A model generated the notes under the pieces. The model ran no database searches, was not told the DNA's origin, and saw only the letters and a list, made by a program, of their open reading frames with translations. A DNA stretch of 36,331 nucleotides, taken from assembly GCA_002280475.1 (NCBI GenBank), contig NCEB01000015.1, positions 1-36,331 on the forward strand. Reading direction: 5' to 3'. A program made the position numbers and the translations under genes. How positions within the stretch are numbered: the stretch's first letter is position 1; each line of letters starts with the position of its first letter. Origin of the DNA: Brevundimonas subvibrioides (GTDB lineage Bacteria; Pseudomonadota; Alphaproteobacteria; Caulobacterales; Caulobacteraceae). Shown here piece by piece: positions 16,586-25,407 of the stretch.

Positions 16586-17668
16586 TTGTCCAGCGCGGCC
16601 ATTTACGGCTGTTCCGGCACGGTTCTGACCGAGGCCGAGCGCGCGTTCTTCGCCGAGGTCCAGCCTTGGGGCTTCATCCTGTTTCGGCGCAACGTCGAGA
16701 GCCCGGAACAGGTCCTGCGCCTGACCGACGCGCTGCGCGCCAGCGTCGGCTGGGACTGCCCTGTCCTGGTCGATCAGGAGGGCGGCCGGGTCCAGCGGCT
16801 GGGTCCGCCGCATTGGCAGAAATACCCGCCGGGCGAGGCCTATCTGAAAGCCGCCAACGATCCGTTCACCGCCCGCGCCCTGGCCTGGCTGGGTGGGCGG
16901 CTGATGGCCCATGATCTGAGGGCCGTAGGCATCAACGTCGACTGCGCCCCGGTTCTGGACGTGCCGACGCCGGGGGCCCACGACATCATCGGCGACCGCG
17001 CCTTCGCCCAGGATCCGGCCCAGGTCGCCCAGTTGGGCCGAGCCATGGCCGAAGGGCTGATGGCCGGAGGGGTGCTGCCTGTCATCAAGCACATGCCGGG
17101 CCACGGCCGCGCCTTCGCAGACAGCCACAAGGAACTGCCGACCGTCCACGCCGATCTGGATCATCTGGACGCCTGGGACTTCGCGCCGTTCAAGGCCCTG
17201 TCGGACATGCCCATCGGGATGACGGCCCACATCGTCTTTCCCGCCATCGACAAGAAGCGTCCCGCCACCCAGTCGAAGAAGGCGATCAAGCTGATCCGCG
17301 AGCGGCTGGGTTTCGGCGGCCTGCTGCTGTCCGACGACCTGTGCATGAACGCCCTCAGCGGCAGCTTGACCGAGCGGGCGGAGACATCGCTCAAGGCCGG
17401 GTGCGATCTCGTCATCCACTGGACCGGCGACATGGCCGAGATGGAGCAGGTCGCGGGGGGCGTCGGCAAGCTGAAGGGCGGGGCGGCCCGGCGCGCGGCG
17501 GCGGCCCTGGCCCGGATCGTCCACACGCCCGAACCTCTGGACACGGTCGAGGCCCGCGACCGCTTCCACGCCATGCTGGTCGGCCGACTGACGGCGGCTC
17601 AGGGGCCGGACGTCGGCGAGGCCCAGGCCCCAGCCTCACGTCGCGCGACGCGCGAAAGGCCGAACTAG
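16586..17668 (+). CDS. nagZ: Beta-N-acetylhexosaminidase NagZ
   Basis: A 360-residue glycoside hydrolase family 3 enzyme that removes GlcNAc from anhydro-muropeptides during peptidoglycan recycling in the cytoplasm. The N-terminus IYGCSGTVLTEAERAFF and WGFILFRRN are family-typical, as is LVDQEGGRVQRL. The NagZ acid/base loop is KHMPGHGRAFADSHKELP (from K168, with D179 and H181), and the nucleophile region is LLLSDDLCM (D250/D251). I chose TTG at 16586, 4 nt after the SPOR gene stop; an ATG at 16520 would add 22 unconserved residues overlapping that gene. The 25-residue C-terminal tail is extra. Order SPOR-nagZ-scpA-scpB is common in alphaproteobacteria. Confidence 0.93.
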   Translation: MSSAAIYGCSGTVLTEAERAFFAEVQPWGFILFRRNVESPEQVLRLTDALRASVGWDCPVLVDQEGGRVQRLGPPHWQKYPPGEAYLKAANDPFTARALAWLGGRLMAHDLRAVGINVDCAPVLDVPTPGAHDIIGDRAFAQDPAQVAQLGRAMAEGLMAGGVLPVIKHMPGHGRAFADSHKELPTVHADLDHLDAWDFAPFKALSDMPIGMTAHIVFPAIDKKRPATQSKKAIKLIRERLGFGGLLLSDDLCMNALSGSLTERAETSLKAGCDLVIHWTGDMAEMEQVAGGVGKLKGGAARRAAAALARIVHTPEPLDTVEARDRFHAMLVGRLTAAQGPDVGEAQAPASRRATRERPN

Positions 17669-17671
17669 GCC

Positions 17672-18505
17672 ATGACCGAGGCCTTTCAGCCCAACCTGGA
17701 CTTCACCGCCGTCGAGGAGGTGGATGCGCGCGATGCCTTTGTCGTCGATCTGGATGGCTACGAAGGCCCCCTGCACGTCCTTCTGGCCTTGGCCCGAACC
17801 CAGAAGGTCGATCTGCTGAAACTGTCGATCACCCGGTTGGCGGAACAGTATCTGGCCTTCGTTCATGAGGCGCGGCGCCGGAATTTCTCGCTGGCGGCCG
17901 ACTACCTCGTGATGGCGTCCTGGCTGGCCTATCTGAAGTCGCGCCTGCTGCTGCCCCGCACCGAGAAGGGCAAGGGCGACGAACCGCCCGCCGAGGAGAT
18001 GGCGGCGGCCCTGGCGTTCCGGCTGCAAAAGCTGGAGGCGATGCGAAAGGCGTCCGACGCCCTGATGGCCCGACCCCAGCTGAAGCGCGACGTGTTCACA
18101 CGAGGCGACCCGGAGGCGACGGTGATCGTGCCATCGGACCGGATCGACGCCAGCCTGTATGAGCTGATGGCCGCCTATGTCGGCCAGCGCCGCAAGGATC
18201 AGGCGCGGCACTACAATCCGACCCAGCGGGTGGAAGCCTTCGCCCTCGAGGAGGCGCGCGACTGGCTGCGCGACATCCTGCCCCGCCTCGCCGACTGGAC
18301 GCCGCTGGAGCGGGTCGCGCCGGTCCGTGACGAAGGGCCGGGGCCCAGCCAGGCCAGTTTCACCGCCTCCACCCTGTCGGCCAGTCTGGAGCTGGTTAAG
18401 GAGGGGGCCATGGACGTGCGCCAGGAGTGGGCCTTCGAAGAACTGTGGCTCAAGCGGCGCGGCCAAGGCCCTGGGCTGGGTCAGCCGCTGGAGCTGACGC
18501 CGTGA
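17672..18505 (+). CDS. scpA: Segregation and condensation protein A
   Basis: A 277-residue kleisin ScpA, which bridges SMC heads together with ScpB to form the bacterial condensin needed for chromosome segregation. Characteristic features are the N-terminal FVVDLDGYEGPLHVLLALARTQKVDLLKLSI, ADYLVMASWLAYLKSRLLLP, and a C-terminal winged-helix region. The ATG is 3 nt after the nagZ stop, so the two are co-transcribed. The gap to scpB is unusually large (148 nt) for this pair because a 130-bp inverted-repeat element occupies it. Confidence 0.95.
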   Translation: MTEAFQPNLDFTAVEEVDARDAFVVDLDGYEGPLHVLLALARTQKVDLLKLSITRLAEQYLAFVHEARRRNFSLAADYLVMASWLAYLKSRLLLPRTEKGKGDEPPAEEMAAALAFRLQKLEAMRKASDALMARPQLKRDVFTRGDPEATVIVPSDRIDASLYELMAAYVGQRRKDQARHYNPTQRVEAFALEEARDWLRDILPRLADWTPLERVAPVRDEGPGPSQASFTASTLSASLELVKEGAMDVRQEWAFEELWLKRRGQGPGLGQPLELTP

Positions 18506-18517
18506 CTTCTCCTTTTC

Positions 18518-18647
18518 CCGCTCATCCCCGCGAAAGCGGGGACCCAGTGCTTTGGGCGATGATCGTTCTTGACCGAAGTCTCATCGTCGATCCCAGATAT
18601 CTTGCCTCACTTAAGGACCGGGTCCCCGCTTTCGCGGGGATGAGCGG
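18518..18647. repeat. Inverted-repeat element between scpA and scpB
   Basis: Perfect 28-bp inverted arms at 18518-18545 and 18620-18647 flank a 74-bp less GC-rich interior. Each arm contains a self-complementary core, CCCCGC GAAA GCGGGG. The motif CTCATCCCCGCGAAAGCGG belongs to a sequence type seen as dispersed repeats in many proteobacteria. It differs from the gcv-operon element in sequence but not in architecture. It ends 6 nt before the scpB GTG codon, so the ribosome binding site of scpB must lie inside the right arm. Confidence 0.85.
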
Positions 18648-18653
18648 TGATCT

Positions 18654-19307
18654 GTGAGCATCCAGTTCGCCCCCGACGAGGCAGAGATCGAACGCCGGGT
18701 CGAGGCTCTGCTGTTCGCTGCCGCCGGGCCCCTGTCGGCCGCCGACATCGCGCGCCGCCTGCCCGAAGGAGCCGATGTCGGCCGGGCCATCGCCTCGCTT
18801 CGCGTCCGTTACGAGGGGCGGGGCGTGGAGCTGGAATGCGTGGCCGAGCGCTGGCGTTTTCGTACCGCTCCGGACCTGTCCTTCATGATGACGGAGGAAC
18901 GCGAGGAGCCGCGCCGTCTGTCAAAGGCCGCGCTCGAGACCCTGGCCATCATCGCCTATCACCAGCCGGTCACTCGCGCCGAGATCGAGAGCGTGCGGGG
19001 CGTGTCCATCTCCAAGGGGACGCTGGACCTGCTTCTCGAGATGGGCTTCGTGCGTCTGAGGGGACGCAGGCGGACGCCGGGTCGGCCCGTGACCTATGCC
19101 ACCGCCGACCGGTTCCTGGAGCATTTCGGCCTGGCCAGTCTGTACGATCTGCCGGGCGCGGCCGAGATGAAGGCGGCGGGATTGCTGGACCTGTCGCTGC
19201 CCACCGGCTTCGAAGTTCCGGACCCGTCCCGCGCCGGCGCCGACGACGAGGACCCGATCGAGGACGGGGACGCCCCCGAGTTCGCCCAGGACTTCGTCGG
19301 CGACTGA
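18654..19307 (+). CDS. scpB: Segregation and condensation protein B
   Basis: A 217-residue ScpB with tandem winged-helix domains; it dimerises and binds ScpA in the SMC-ScpAB condensin. Family sequence includes EAEIERRVEALLFAAAGPLS, ALETLAIIAYHQPVTRAEIE and the GRRRTPGRPVTYATADRFLEHFGL block. The acidic C-terminal tail (DDEDPIEDGDAPE) is common in alphaproteobacteria. The start is GTG; no ATG lies nearby, and no independent Shine-Dalgarno exists outside the repeat that ends 6 nt upstream. Co-transcription with scpA through the repeat is likely. In many alphaproteobacteria tatABC follows here, but in this window it does not. Confidence 0.94.
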   Translation: MSIQFAPDEAEIERRVEALLFAAAGPLSAADIARRLPEGADVGRAIASLRVRYEGRGVELECVAERWRFRTAPDLSFMMTEEREEPRRLSKAALETLAIIAYHQPVTRAEIESVRGVSISKGTLDLLLEMGFVRLRGRRRTPGRPVTYATADRFLEHFGLASLYDLPGAAEMKAAGLLDLSLPTGFEVPDPSRAGADDEDPIEDGDAPEFAQDFVGD

Positions 19308-19362
19308 ACCAATCCGCAGCTTGACCGTTTCCTCGCCGAACATCGTCCGAGGAGAAGTCCCT

Positions 19363-19635
19363 ATGCGTATGCTGATCGCCGCCGGAGCCGCCGCCTTGGC
19401 GCTGGCCGCCTGCACCCCCGCCGCCGAGGAACCGGCTACCGCGCCCGCCGAGGGGGAGGTCTCGTCGACCACGGCGCCGGCCGTTGGGGGACCGATCGAG
19501 CTGCCCACCGACGGCGGCGTCACGCCCGCGCCGGAGTCGATGGACGACGCCTCGGCCGAGGACGTCGCCGCGCCCGCTTCGCCGGCAGAAGCCGCGGCCC
19601 TGTCGGGTGGCGAAGAGCCCGCTCCGAAGAGCTGA
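19363..19635 (+). CDS. Small low-complexity lipoprotein
   Basis: A 90-residue putative lipoprotein. The signal MRMLIAAGAAALALAAC ends in an LAAC lipobox with C17; the mature part is an Ala/Pro/Glu-rich, probably unstructured chain (TPAAEEPATAPAEGEV). GAGGAG a few bases upstream supports the ATG at 19363; the frame is open 42 nt further up but without a ribosome binding site. It follows scpB by 55 nt on the same strand and may be read through from that operon. No family is recognised; such short acidic lipoproteins are common in Caulobacterales. Confidence 0.6.
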   Translation: MRMLIAAGAAALALAACTPAAEEPATAPAEGEVSSTTAPAVGGPIELPTDGGVTPAPESMDDASAEDVAAPASPAEAAALSGGEEPAPKS

Positions 19636-19665
19636 CGCCCGGCTGACGACTCAGGCCGTCGGCGC

Positions 19666-20649
19666 TCAGGCCGTCAGCGCTCTGGGCAGTTTGAAGGTCA
19701 CCGTCTCGGGCTCGCCCGGATCGTCGGCCAGGGTGACGTCGAAGCGCGATCTCAGCGCATCGACGACCCCCTGAACCAGCGGTTCTGGGGCCGATGCGCC
19801 GGCCGTGACCCCGACGGTCGACACGCCATCCAGCCAGCCCCAGTCCAACTGTGACGCGTCGTCCAGCAGGCGGGCGTCGCGCGCACCCGCCTTCAGCGCC
19901 ACCTCGACCAGCCGCACCGAGTTGGACGAGTTCTTCGACCCGACCACCAGCACCAGGTCCGATCCGTCGGCCAGCCGCTTGACGGCCTCCTGACGGTTGG
20001 TCGTGGCGTAGCAGATGTCTTCCTTGTGCGGGTCGGGCAGTTCCGGGAACCGCCGTTTCAGCGCGGCCACGATCTCGGCCGTGTCGTCCAGGGACAGGGT
20101 CGTCTGGGTGGCATAGGCCAGCCTCTGACCCCCGGGACGCTGAAACGCCTCCGCGTCCTCGACGGTCTCGACCAGGCTGATCGCGCCCTCGGGCAACTGG
20201 CCCAGGGTGCCGACGACCTCGGGGTGGCCGGCATGGCCGATCAGGATGATGTGCTTGCCGTTGGCATGGTGGCGCTCGGCCTCGACGTGGACCTTGGAGA
20301 CCAGGGGGCAGGTGGCGTCCAGGAACAGCAGCTCGCGTGAGCGCGCGGTCGCCGGAACCGACTTGGGCACGCCGTGGGCCGAAAACACGACCGGCCGGTC
20401 GTCCGGGCACTGGTCAAGCTCCTTGACGAAAACCGCGCCCAGCCCCTTGAGCCGGTCGACGACATGCTTGTTGTGGACGATCTCGTGGCGGACATAGACC
20501 GGCGCGCCGAACTTCTCGATGGCCCGCTCGACGATCTGGATGGCCCGGTCCACGCCGGCGCAGAAGCCGCGCGGCGTGGCCATCCGTACCGTGAGGGGGC
20601 GCAAGGTCGGGGCGGTCGTCGAAGCCGGAGACAGGGTGGTAGCGTCCAT
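19666..20649 (-). CDS. ispH: 4-hydroxy-3-methylbut-2-enyl diphosphate reductase
   Basis: A 327-residue IspH (LytB), the [4Fe-4S] enzyme that makes IPP and DMAPP from HMBPP in the last step of the MEP isoprenoid pathway. The three cluster cysteines are C30 ([10 protein letters not shown]), C114 (DATCPLVSK) and C213 ([11 protein letters not shown]). Catalytic E144 lies in [11 protein letters not shown]. The pocket residues VGSKNSSNS and TAGASAPE are intact. The N-terminal 20 residues are a variable extension; the ATG at 20649 is the upstream-most plausible start and M23 is an alternative. It stands alone, divergent from the 20786 gene and convergent with the small lipoprotein. Confidence 0.96.
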   Translation of the reverse strand: MDATTLSPASTTAPTLRPLTVRMATPRGFCAGVDRAIQIVERAIEKFGAPVYVRHEIVHNKHVVDRLKGLGAVFVKELDQCPDDRPVVFSAHGVPKSVPATARSRELLFLDATCPLVSKVHVEAERHHANGKHIILIGHAGHPEVVGTLGQLPEGAISLVETVEDAEAFQRPGGQRLAYATQTTLSLDDTAEIVAALKRRFPELPDPHKEDICYATTNRQEAVKRLADGSDLVLVVGSKNSSNSVRLVEVALKAGARDARLLDDASQLDWGWLDGVSTVGVTAGASAPEPLVQGVVDALRSRFDVTLADDPGEPETVTFKLPRALTA

Positions 20650-20785
20650 GTCCTCAACCTAGTCGCTTCGAGGCCACACCGCCACCGCCGGGCGGCGTCG
20701 CGACGTTTGCGACGCCTCGCTTTAGCCGCTATCAGGCGAGAAGCCTGACCGCGTTCCGTCAGCGCCTGATTTCCGGATATCTCGA

Positions 20786-21451
20786 ATGCGCCTTGCGACC
20801 GCCGCCCTCGCCGCTTTTGCGGTCCTCGCCTCGGCCACGGTGGCCTCGGCTCAGCAGAGCTCCGGCCCGGCCCAGCGTCAGCGCGAGCGCGAGGCGCGCG
20901 ATCAGGCTGAGGAGCAGCAGCGCGCACCGCGTCTGGGCCGCCTGCGCGCCGTGCCGAACGCGGGACCGTGTCCGTTCGTGAAGATCCTCTACGACGCCGC
21001 CCGCTATGTGGAACTGGAAGAGGGGCGGACCGCGGCCTCGGCCGTCGGCTACACCGGAGAGATCGAGGGTGTAACGGCGGGCTGCGCCTATCAGTCCGAT
21101 GAGCCGATCACGGTTCAGGCCAACATCCTTTTCAACCTCGGCCGGGGGCCCCAGGCGGGTGATGATCGCCGCACCTATCGCTACTGGATCGCCGTGACCG
21201 AGAGGAACGAGGCGGTGCTGGCCAAGGAATACTTCGACTTGCCCGTCGATTTCGACGGCCAGCGCACGGCTTCGGTTGAACAGGGCCAGACGGTGGTCAT
21301 TCCCCGTGCGACCGCCGAAACCAGCGGCGGCAATTTCGAGGTTCTGATCGGCTTCGACGTGACGCCCGAGATGGCCGACTTCAACCGGTCGGGCAGCCGG
21401 TTCCGCATCAACGCCGGCACGGCGTCGGCGGCGACGCCCCCCGCCGAATGA
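20786..21451 (+). CDS. Secreted hypothetical protein, coupled to argS
   Basis: A 221-residue exported protein of unknown function. A signal peptide (1-22, ending ASA before QQSSG) is followed by a charged Arg/Glu-rich segment (about 30-50) and a beta-rich domain (about 58-215) with two cysteines ([11 protein letters not shown] and AGCAYQSD), possibly disulfide-linked. I recognise it only as a conserved hypothetical of the Caulobacteraceae type. Its stop codon overlaps the argS start (ATGA), so it is translationally coupled to argS, an odd pairing of an exported protein with a tRNA synthetase. The 136-nt gap to divergent ispH should hold both promoters. Confidence 0.75.
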   Translation: MRLATAALAAFAVLASATVASAQQSSGPAQRQREREARDQAEEQQRAPRLGRLRAVPNAGPCPFVKILYDAARYVELEEGRTAASAVGYTGEIEGVTAGCAYQSDEPITVQANILFNLGRGPQAGDDRRTYRYWIAVTERNEAVLAKEYFDLPVDFDGQRTASVEQGQTVVIPRATAETSGGNFEVLIGFDVTPEMADFNRSGSRFRINAGTASAATPPAE

Positions 21452-23223
21452 CCGACCTCAGAACGGAACTGGGCGAAGCGGTCGCGGCCGCCTTCGCCGC
21501 CGAAGGCGTGGACGCAGGGCTGGCGCGCGTCACCGTGTCGGACCGGCCGGACCTGGCCGACTTCCAGTCCAACGGAGCCCTGGCCGCCGCCAAGGCGCTG
21601 AAGCTCAATCCGCGCGAGCTGGCGACCCGCGTCGCGGCGCGGCTGGACGGCGATCCCCGATTGTCCGCCGTGGAAATCGCCGGACCGGGCTTCGTCAATC
21701 TGAAGGTCGCCGAAGCCACCCTGGCGAACCGCGCCCAGGTCGTGGCCGATGACGCCGCGATGGCGGGGGCCTCTCCGGTCGCGGAGCCTCGCCGGGTCAT
21801 CATCGACTTCGCCGGGCCGAACGTGGCCAAGCCGATGCATGTCGGCCATCTGCGCTCGTCGATCATCGGCGAGAGCCTGAAGCGGCTGTTCCGGTTCCGG
21901 GGTGACACGGTCTGGGGCGACGCCCATTTCGGTGACTGGGGTTTCCAGATGGGCCTGCTGATCGTCGCGGTCGGCGACGAGGCCGACCAGCATCCGGGAG
22001 CCAACGCCTTCCTGGCCGAGGGCGACGGGCCGTTCCCGCATGAGAGCCCGGTGACGCTGGAGGACCTTGAGCGGCTGTATCCGCAGGCGGCGGCCAAGGC
22101 CAAGGAAGACACCGCCTTCCGCGACCGCGCCCGCAAGGCGACGGCGGAGCTTCAGGCCGGCCGCCCCGGCTACCGCGCCCTGTGGCGGCATTTCGTGGCG
22201 GTCAGCCGCACGGCGCTGGAACGCGAGTTCGCGGCTCTCGGCGTCACCTTCGATCTTTGGAACGGCGAAAGCGACGCCGACCCCCTGATCCCGGCCATGG
22301 TCGAGGAGATCAAGTCGAAGGGCCTGGCCGAGTTCGACCAGGGCGCCTGGATCATCCGGGTCGTCGAGGAGGGCGACAAGCGCGAGCTGCCGCCCCTGCT
22401 GCTGGTCTCGTCCGAAGGCTCGGCCATGTACGGCACGACCGACCTGGCCACGATCCTTCAACGCCGCCGCGAGCAGGATTTCGAGCTGGTCCTTTACTGC
22501 GTCGACGCGCGTCAGGCCGACCATTTCGAACAGGTGTTCCGGGCCGCCTACAAGTGCGGCTACGCCAGGCCCGGCCAGCTGGAACACGCCGCCAACGGCA
22601 CGATGAACGGTGCCGACGGCAAGCCCTTCAAGACCCGCGCAGGCGGGGTGTTGAAACTGCACGACCTGATCACCCAGGCCCGCGACAAGGCCCGCGAGCG
22701 GCTGCGCGAGGCCGAGCTGGGCACCGATCTGCCCGCGGCCGAGTTCGAGGACATCGCCGCCAAGGTGGCCGTCGCGGCGCTGAAGTTCGCCGACTTGTCG
22801 AACAACCGGACGACCAGCTACGTCTTCGATCTGGACCGGTTCATGAGCTTTGAGGGCAAGACCGGCCCCTATCTGCTATACCAGGCGGTCCGCATCAAAT
22901 CGCTGCTTCGGAAGGCCGAGGCGCAAGGCGTCCTGCCGGGCCCCATCGTCATCGCGGAACCCGCCGAACGCGAGCTGGCCCTGACGCTCGACGCCTTCGA
23001 CGCGGCGGTGTCGGACGCCTATGACCGCCGCGCGCCGCATGCCGTCGCCGAGCACGCCTATCGCCTGGCCCAGAGCTTCTCGAAATTCTACGCGGCCTGC
23101 CCTGTGCTGGCCGCCGGTGAGCCTGCGACGGTCGGATCGCGGCTGGCCCTGTCGAAGGCGGCGCTGGATCAACTGGAGACGGCGCTGCGCCTCTTGGGAA
23201 TCGACGCACCCGAACGGATGTAG
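21448..23223 (+). CDS. argS: Arginyl-tRNA synthetase
   Basis: A 591-residue class I synthetase that charges tRNA-Arg. The N-terminal Add-1 domain ([21 protein letters not shown]) is present. The HIGH motif appears as [12 protein letters not shown] after FAGPNVAKP, and the KMSKS-like loop is [11 protein letters not shown], as usual for bacterial ArgRS, which lack the first Lys. The DALR anticodon-binding domain closes the chain ([24 protein letters not shown]), with the family ending [12 protein letters not shown]. Normal length. The ATG overlaps the stop of the upstream secreted protein gene by 4 nt. Confidence 0.97.
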   Translation: MTDLRTELGEAVAAAFAAEGVDAGLARVTVSDRPDLADFQSNGALAAAKALKLNPRELATRVAARLDGDPRLSAVEIAGPGFVNLKVAEATLANRAQVVADDAAMAGASPVAEPRRVIIDFAGPNVAKPMHVGHLRSSIIGESLKRLFRFRGDTVWGDAHFGDWGFQMGLLIVAVGDEADQHPGANAFLAEGDGPFPHESPVTLEDLERLYPQAAAKAKEDTAFRDRARKATAELQAGRPGYRALWRHFVAVSRTALEREFAALGVTFDLWNGESDADPLIPAMVEEIKSKGLAEFDQGAWIIRVVEEGDKRELPPLLLVSSEGSAMYGTTDLATILQRRREQDFELVLYCVDARQADHFEQVFRAAYKCGYARPGQLEHAANGTMNGADGKPFKTRAGGVLKLHDLITQARDKARERLREAELGTDLPAAEFEDIAAKVAVAALKFADLSNNRTTSYVFDLDRFMSFEGKTGPYLLYQAVRIKSLLRKAEAQGVLPGPIVIAEPAERELALTLDAFDAAVSDAYDRRAPHAVAEHAYRLAQSFSKFYAACPVLAAGEPATVGSRLALSKAALDQLETALRLLGIDAPERM

Positions 23224-23306
23224 CGCCCGGCCTGTAGCAACGGCGCCACGGACTCGTCATCGATCGCCTGATTAACTGTGCCGTTGGGGACAGGACGAGG
23301 CCGGAC

Positions 23307-24074
23307 ATGGCGCGGTCGGGGAACAGGGGAGGCCAGACGCCGGCCGTGCGCCGCGAAGGCTATCGTCTGCCGATCTTCCGAAAGCGCGCCCGGCTCTATG
23401 TCGACGGGTTCAACCTGCATCACGCCATCCTCGAGCTGAACCGTCGCGAGCTGCTGTGGCTGGATCTGAGCGCCCTGGGACGGGCGCTGCTGCCGCCAGA
23501 TGAAAGGCTGGCGGGCGTGACCTGGGTGGCGGCGCACCGGCCCCAGAGGCGGGATCGGATGGAGGCGCTGCTGGCCTATGAAGAGGCGCTGAGGGCCCGC
23601 GATGTGCGCTGCCTGCTGGGCCATTTCGTCGTCCACGCTGATCACTGCCACGCCTGTGGTAATCAGTGGATGGACGCGACCGAAAAGCAGAGCGACGTGA
23701 ACCTGGCGCTGGCGGTCGCCGCCGACGCCGCCGCCGGCCGCTGCGACGTCGCCTATATCCTGACGACGGACGGCGACCACGCGGCCACGACCCGCTTTCT
23801 GCACGAGGCCTATCCCCACATCCGCGTCGTCAGCGTCGCCCCGCCGGCGCGGGGCCACAACCGCCAGCTGCTGGAATGGGCCCATGTCCGGACAGAGGTC
23901 GAGATCGGCATGCTGGAACGCTGCGGCCTGCCAGAACGTATCCTGACGCGGTCCGGCTTCGTCGAGCGGCCAGCCAGCTGGACCGGTCGAGGCGAGGCAC
24001 CGCCCCCGCCGGGGCCGGAGACGCCGACGCCAGAGATCAAACGTGGACATCTGCGGCTGGTGGTGTCGAACTAG
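23307..24074 (+). CDS. NYN domain (PIN-like) putative ribonuclease
   Basis: A 255-residue LabA/DUF88-type NYN protein. The nuclease core shows the acidic metal-site residues: D33 with N36 in LYVDGFNLHHA, D130 in EKQSDVNLALA, and D155/D157 in LTTDGDHAA. NYN domains are Mg-dependent, usually RNA-acting nucleases. A cluster HADHCHACG (110-118; H113, C114, C117) may bind zinc. The C-terminus (about 225-245) is a Pro-rich tail. The ATG at 23307 follows a GAGG. Gene neighbours (argS, adenine deaminase 21 nt downstream) suggest RNA or nucleotide metabolism, but this is inference. Confidence 0.82.
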   Translation: MARSGNRGGQTPAVRREGYRLPIFRKRARLYVDGFNLHHAILELNRRELLWLDLSALGRALLPPDERLAGVTWVAAHRPQRRDRMEALLAYEEALRARDVRCLLGHFVVHADHCHACGNQWMDATEKQSDVNLALAVAADAAAGRCDVAYILTTDGDHAATTRFLHEAYPHIRVVSVAPPARGHNRQLLEWAHVRTEVEIGMLERCGLPERILTRSGFVERPASWTGRGEAPPPPGPETPTPEIKRGHLRLVVSN

Positions 24075-24095
24075 GGCCGCGCACGGAGCCCGCCC

Positions 24096-25103
24096 ATGAC
24101 CGACCTCGACGCCTTCATCGACGGCCTGCCCAAGGCCGAGCTGCATCTGCACATCGAGGGCTCGCTGGAGCCCGAACTGATGTTCGCCCTCGCGCAGAGG
24201 AACGGCGTTTCGATCCCGTTCGACAGCGTCGAGGCGGTGCGGGCGGCCTATGACTTTTCCAACCTGCAGGACTTCCTCGACATCTACTACGCGGGGGCGA
24301 ACGTCCTGTTGACGCGTCAGGATTTCGAGGACCTGGCTTTCGCCTATTTCCAGCGGGCGGCGGCCGACAACGTTCGGCACGCCGAAATTTTCTTCGATCC
24401 CCAGACCCATACCGATCGCGGCGTCCCGTTCGGCGTGGTGGTCGAGGGGCTGATCGCCGGGATGGACCGGGCGAAGGCGGAACTGGGCGTGACCTCGGGC
24501 CTGATCCTCAGCTTCCTTCGGCATCTTTCGGAAGACGAGGCCTTCGCCACGCTGGAGAGGGCCAAGCCCTATCTGCATCACTTCATCGGGGTCGGGCTGG
24601 ATTCGTCGGAGGTGGGGCATCCGCCGTCGAAGTTCGTCCGGGTCTTCGCCGCGGCGCGGGAGGTGGGTCTGAAACTCTGCGCCCATGCGGGCGAAGAGGG
24701 ACCGCCCGCCTATGTGCACGAGGCGCTGGACCTGCTGCGCATCGACCGCATGGATCACGGCAACCGCTCGATGGAGGACGAGAGCCTGATCGCCCGCCTC
24801 GCGGCCGAGCAGATGACGCTGACGGTGTGTCCGCTGTCGAACCTCAAGCTGTGCGTCGTCAAGGACCTGAGGGATCACCCGGTCCCCGAAATGCTGAGGC
24901 GCGGGTTCCATGTGACGCTGAACTCCGACGATCCGGCCTATTTCGGCGGCTATGTGAACGAGAACTATCGCCAGCTGGCGAAGGCGGTAGGGCTGACCCG
25001 CGAGCAGGTGGTCCAGATCGCCCGCAACAGCTTCGAGGGCTCGTTCCTGAGCGAGGTCGACAAGGCAGCGCGGATCGCCGAGGTCGACGCCTACGCCGCA
25101 TAG
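24096..25103 (+). CDS. Adenine deaminase (adenosine deaminase family)
   Basis: A 335-residue member of the adenosine deaminase superfamily, most like the adenine deaminase subgroup (adenine to hypoxanthine, purine salvage). Zinc and catalytic residues are H17 and H19 (LHLHIEGSLE), H197 and E200 (CAHAGEEGP), and D278/D279 (LNSDDPAYFGG). The substrate-distinguishing block reads VGLDSSEVGHPPSKF, typical of fungal and Pseudomonas adenine deaminases, whereas true adenosine deaminases carry a GxDLAGxE-type block. These positions coincide with those I recall for the adenine deaminase rule. It lies 21 nt after the NYN gene and is probably co-transcribed with it. Many pipelines would call it add. Confidence 0.85.
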   Translation: MTDLDAFIDGLPKAELHLHIEGSLEPELMFALAQRNGVSIPFDSVEAVRAAYDFSNLQDFLDIYYAGANVLLTRQDFEDLAFAYFQRAAADNVRHAEIFFDPQTHTDRGVPFGVVVEGLIAGMDRAKAELGVTSGLILSFLRHLSEDEAFATLERAKPYLHHFIGVGLDSSEVGHPPSKFVRVFAAAREVGLKLCAHAGEEGPPAYVHEALDLLRIDRMDHGNRSMEDESLIARLAAEQMTLTVCPLSNLKLCVVKDLRDHPVPEMLRRGFHVTLNSDDPAYFGGYVNENYRQLAKAVGLTREQVVQIARNSFEGSFLSEVDKAARIAEVDAYAA

Positions 25104-25157
25104 GACGACCCGCCACGCTTGACTTCCAAGCGGAGTCGGGGCCTTGGTGATCTCGCT

Positions 25158-25348
25158 CTCGCGGGAGAGATCGGCCCATCGCTTCGGGCCGGAGCCGAAG
25201 GCGCAACCGCCCCGGAAACGCTCAGGCAAAAGGACCGCGAGGACGTACGGACGCTGGAAAGTCACCCGCCAATCTTTTGGCATCAGGGTGCGCCGACGGA
25301 GCAAGCCGGGTCTGACCCGGCGGAATCTCTCAGGTTTCCCAGACAGCG
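25158..25348 (+). promoter_or_regulatory. Tandem glycine riboswitch upstream of gcvT
   Basis: Two glycine aptamers lie in tandem. Aptamer 1 is closed by CTCGCGG (25158-25164) with CCGCGAG (25235-25241) and holds the core GCCGAAGGCGCAA and CTCAGGCAAAAGGACC. Aptamer 2 is closed by CGCTG (25252-25256) with CAGCG (25344-25348) and holds GCCGACGGAGCAAGC and AATCTCTCAGG. The linker is about 10 nt. Between it and the gcvT start lies a 7-bp hairpin (25361-25378) and no strong Shine-Dalgarno, which favours control of translation over termination. A TTGACT at 25119-25124 is a possible -35 box. Glycine binding should switch on the glycine cleavage operon. Confidence 0.93.
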
Positions 25349-25407
25349 GGGGCGCGAGGACGGCGGAGCTTTCTGCCGCGTGACGCGACCTACGAAAGTC
25401 TGACCGC

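Noticed and set aside
18518..18647. The scpA-scpB element as a rho-independent terminator
   Set aside because: There is no U-tract, scpB depends on transcription through it, and the 28-bp arms with a 74-bp interior are far longer than a terminator.
23272..23286. A TTAA-N7-GTTG sequence resembling a CtrA box
   Set aside because: Only one half-site matches TTAA-N7-TTAA; too weak to call.
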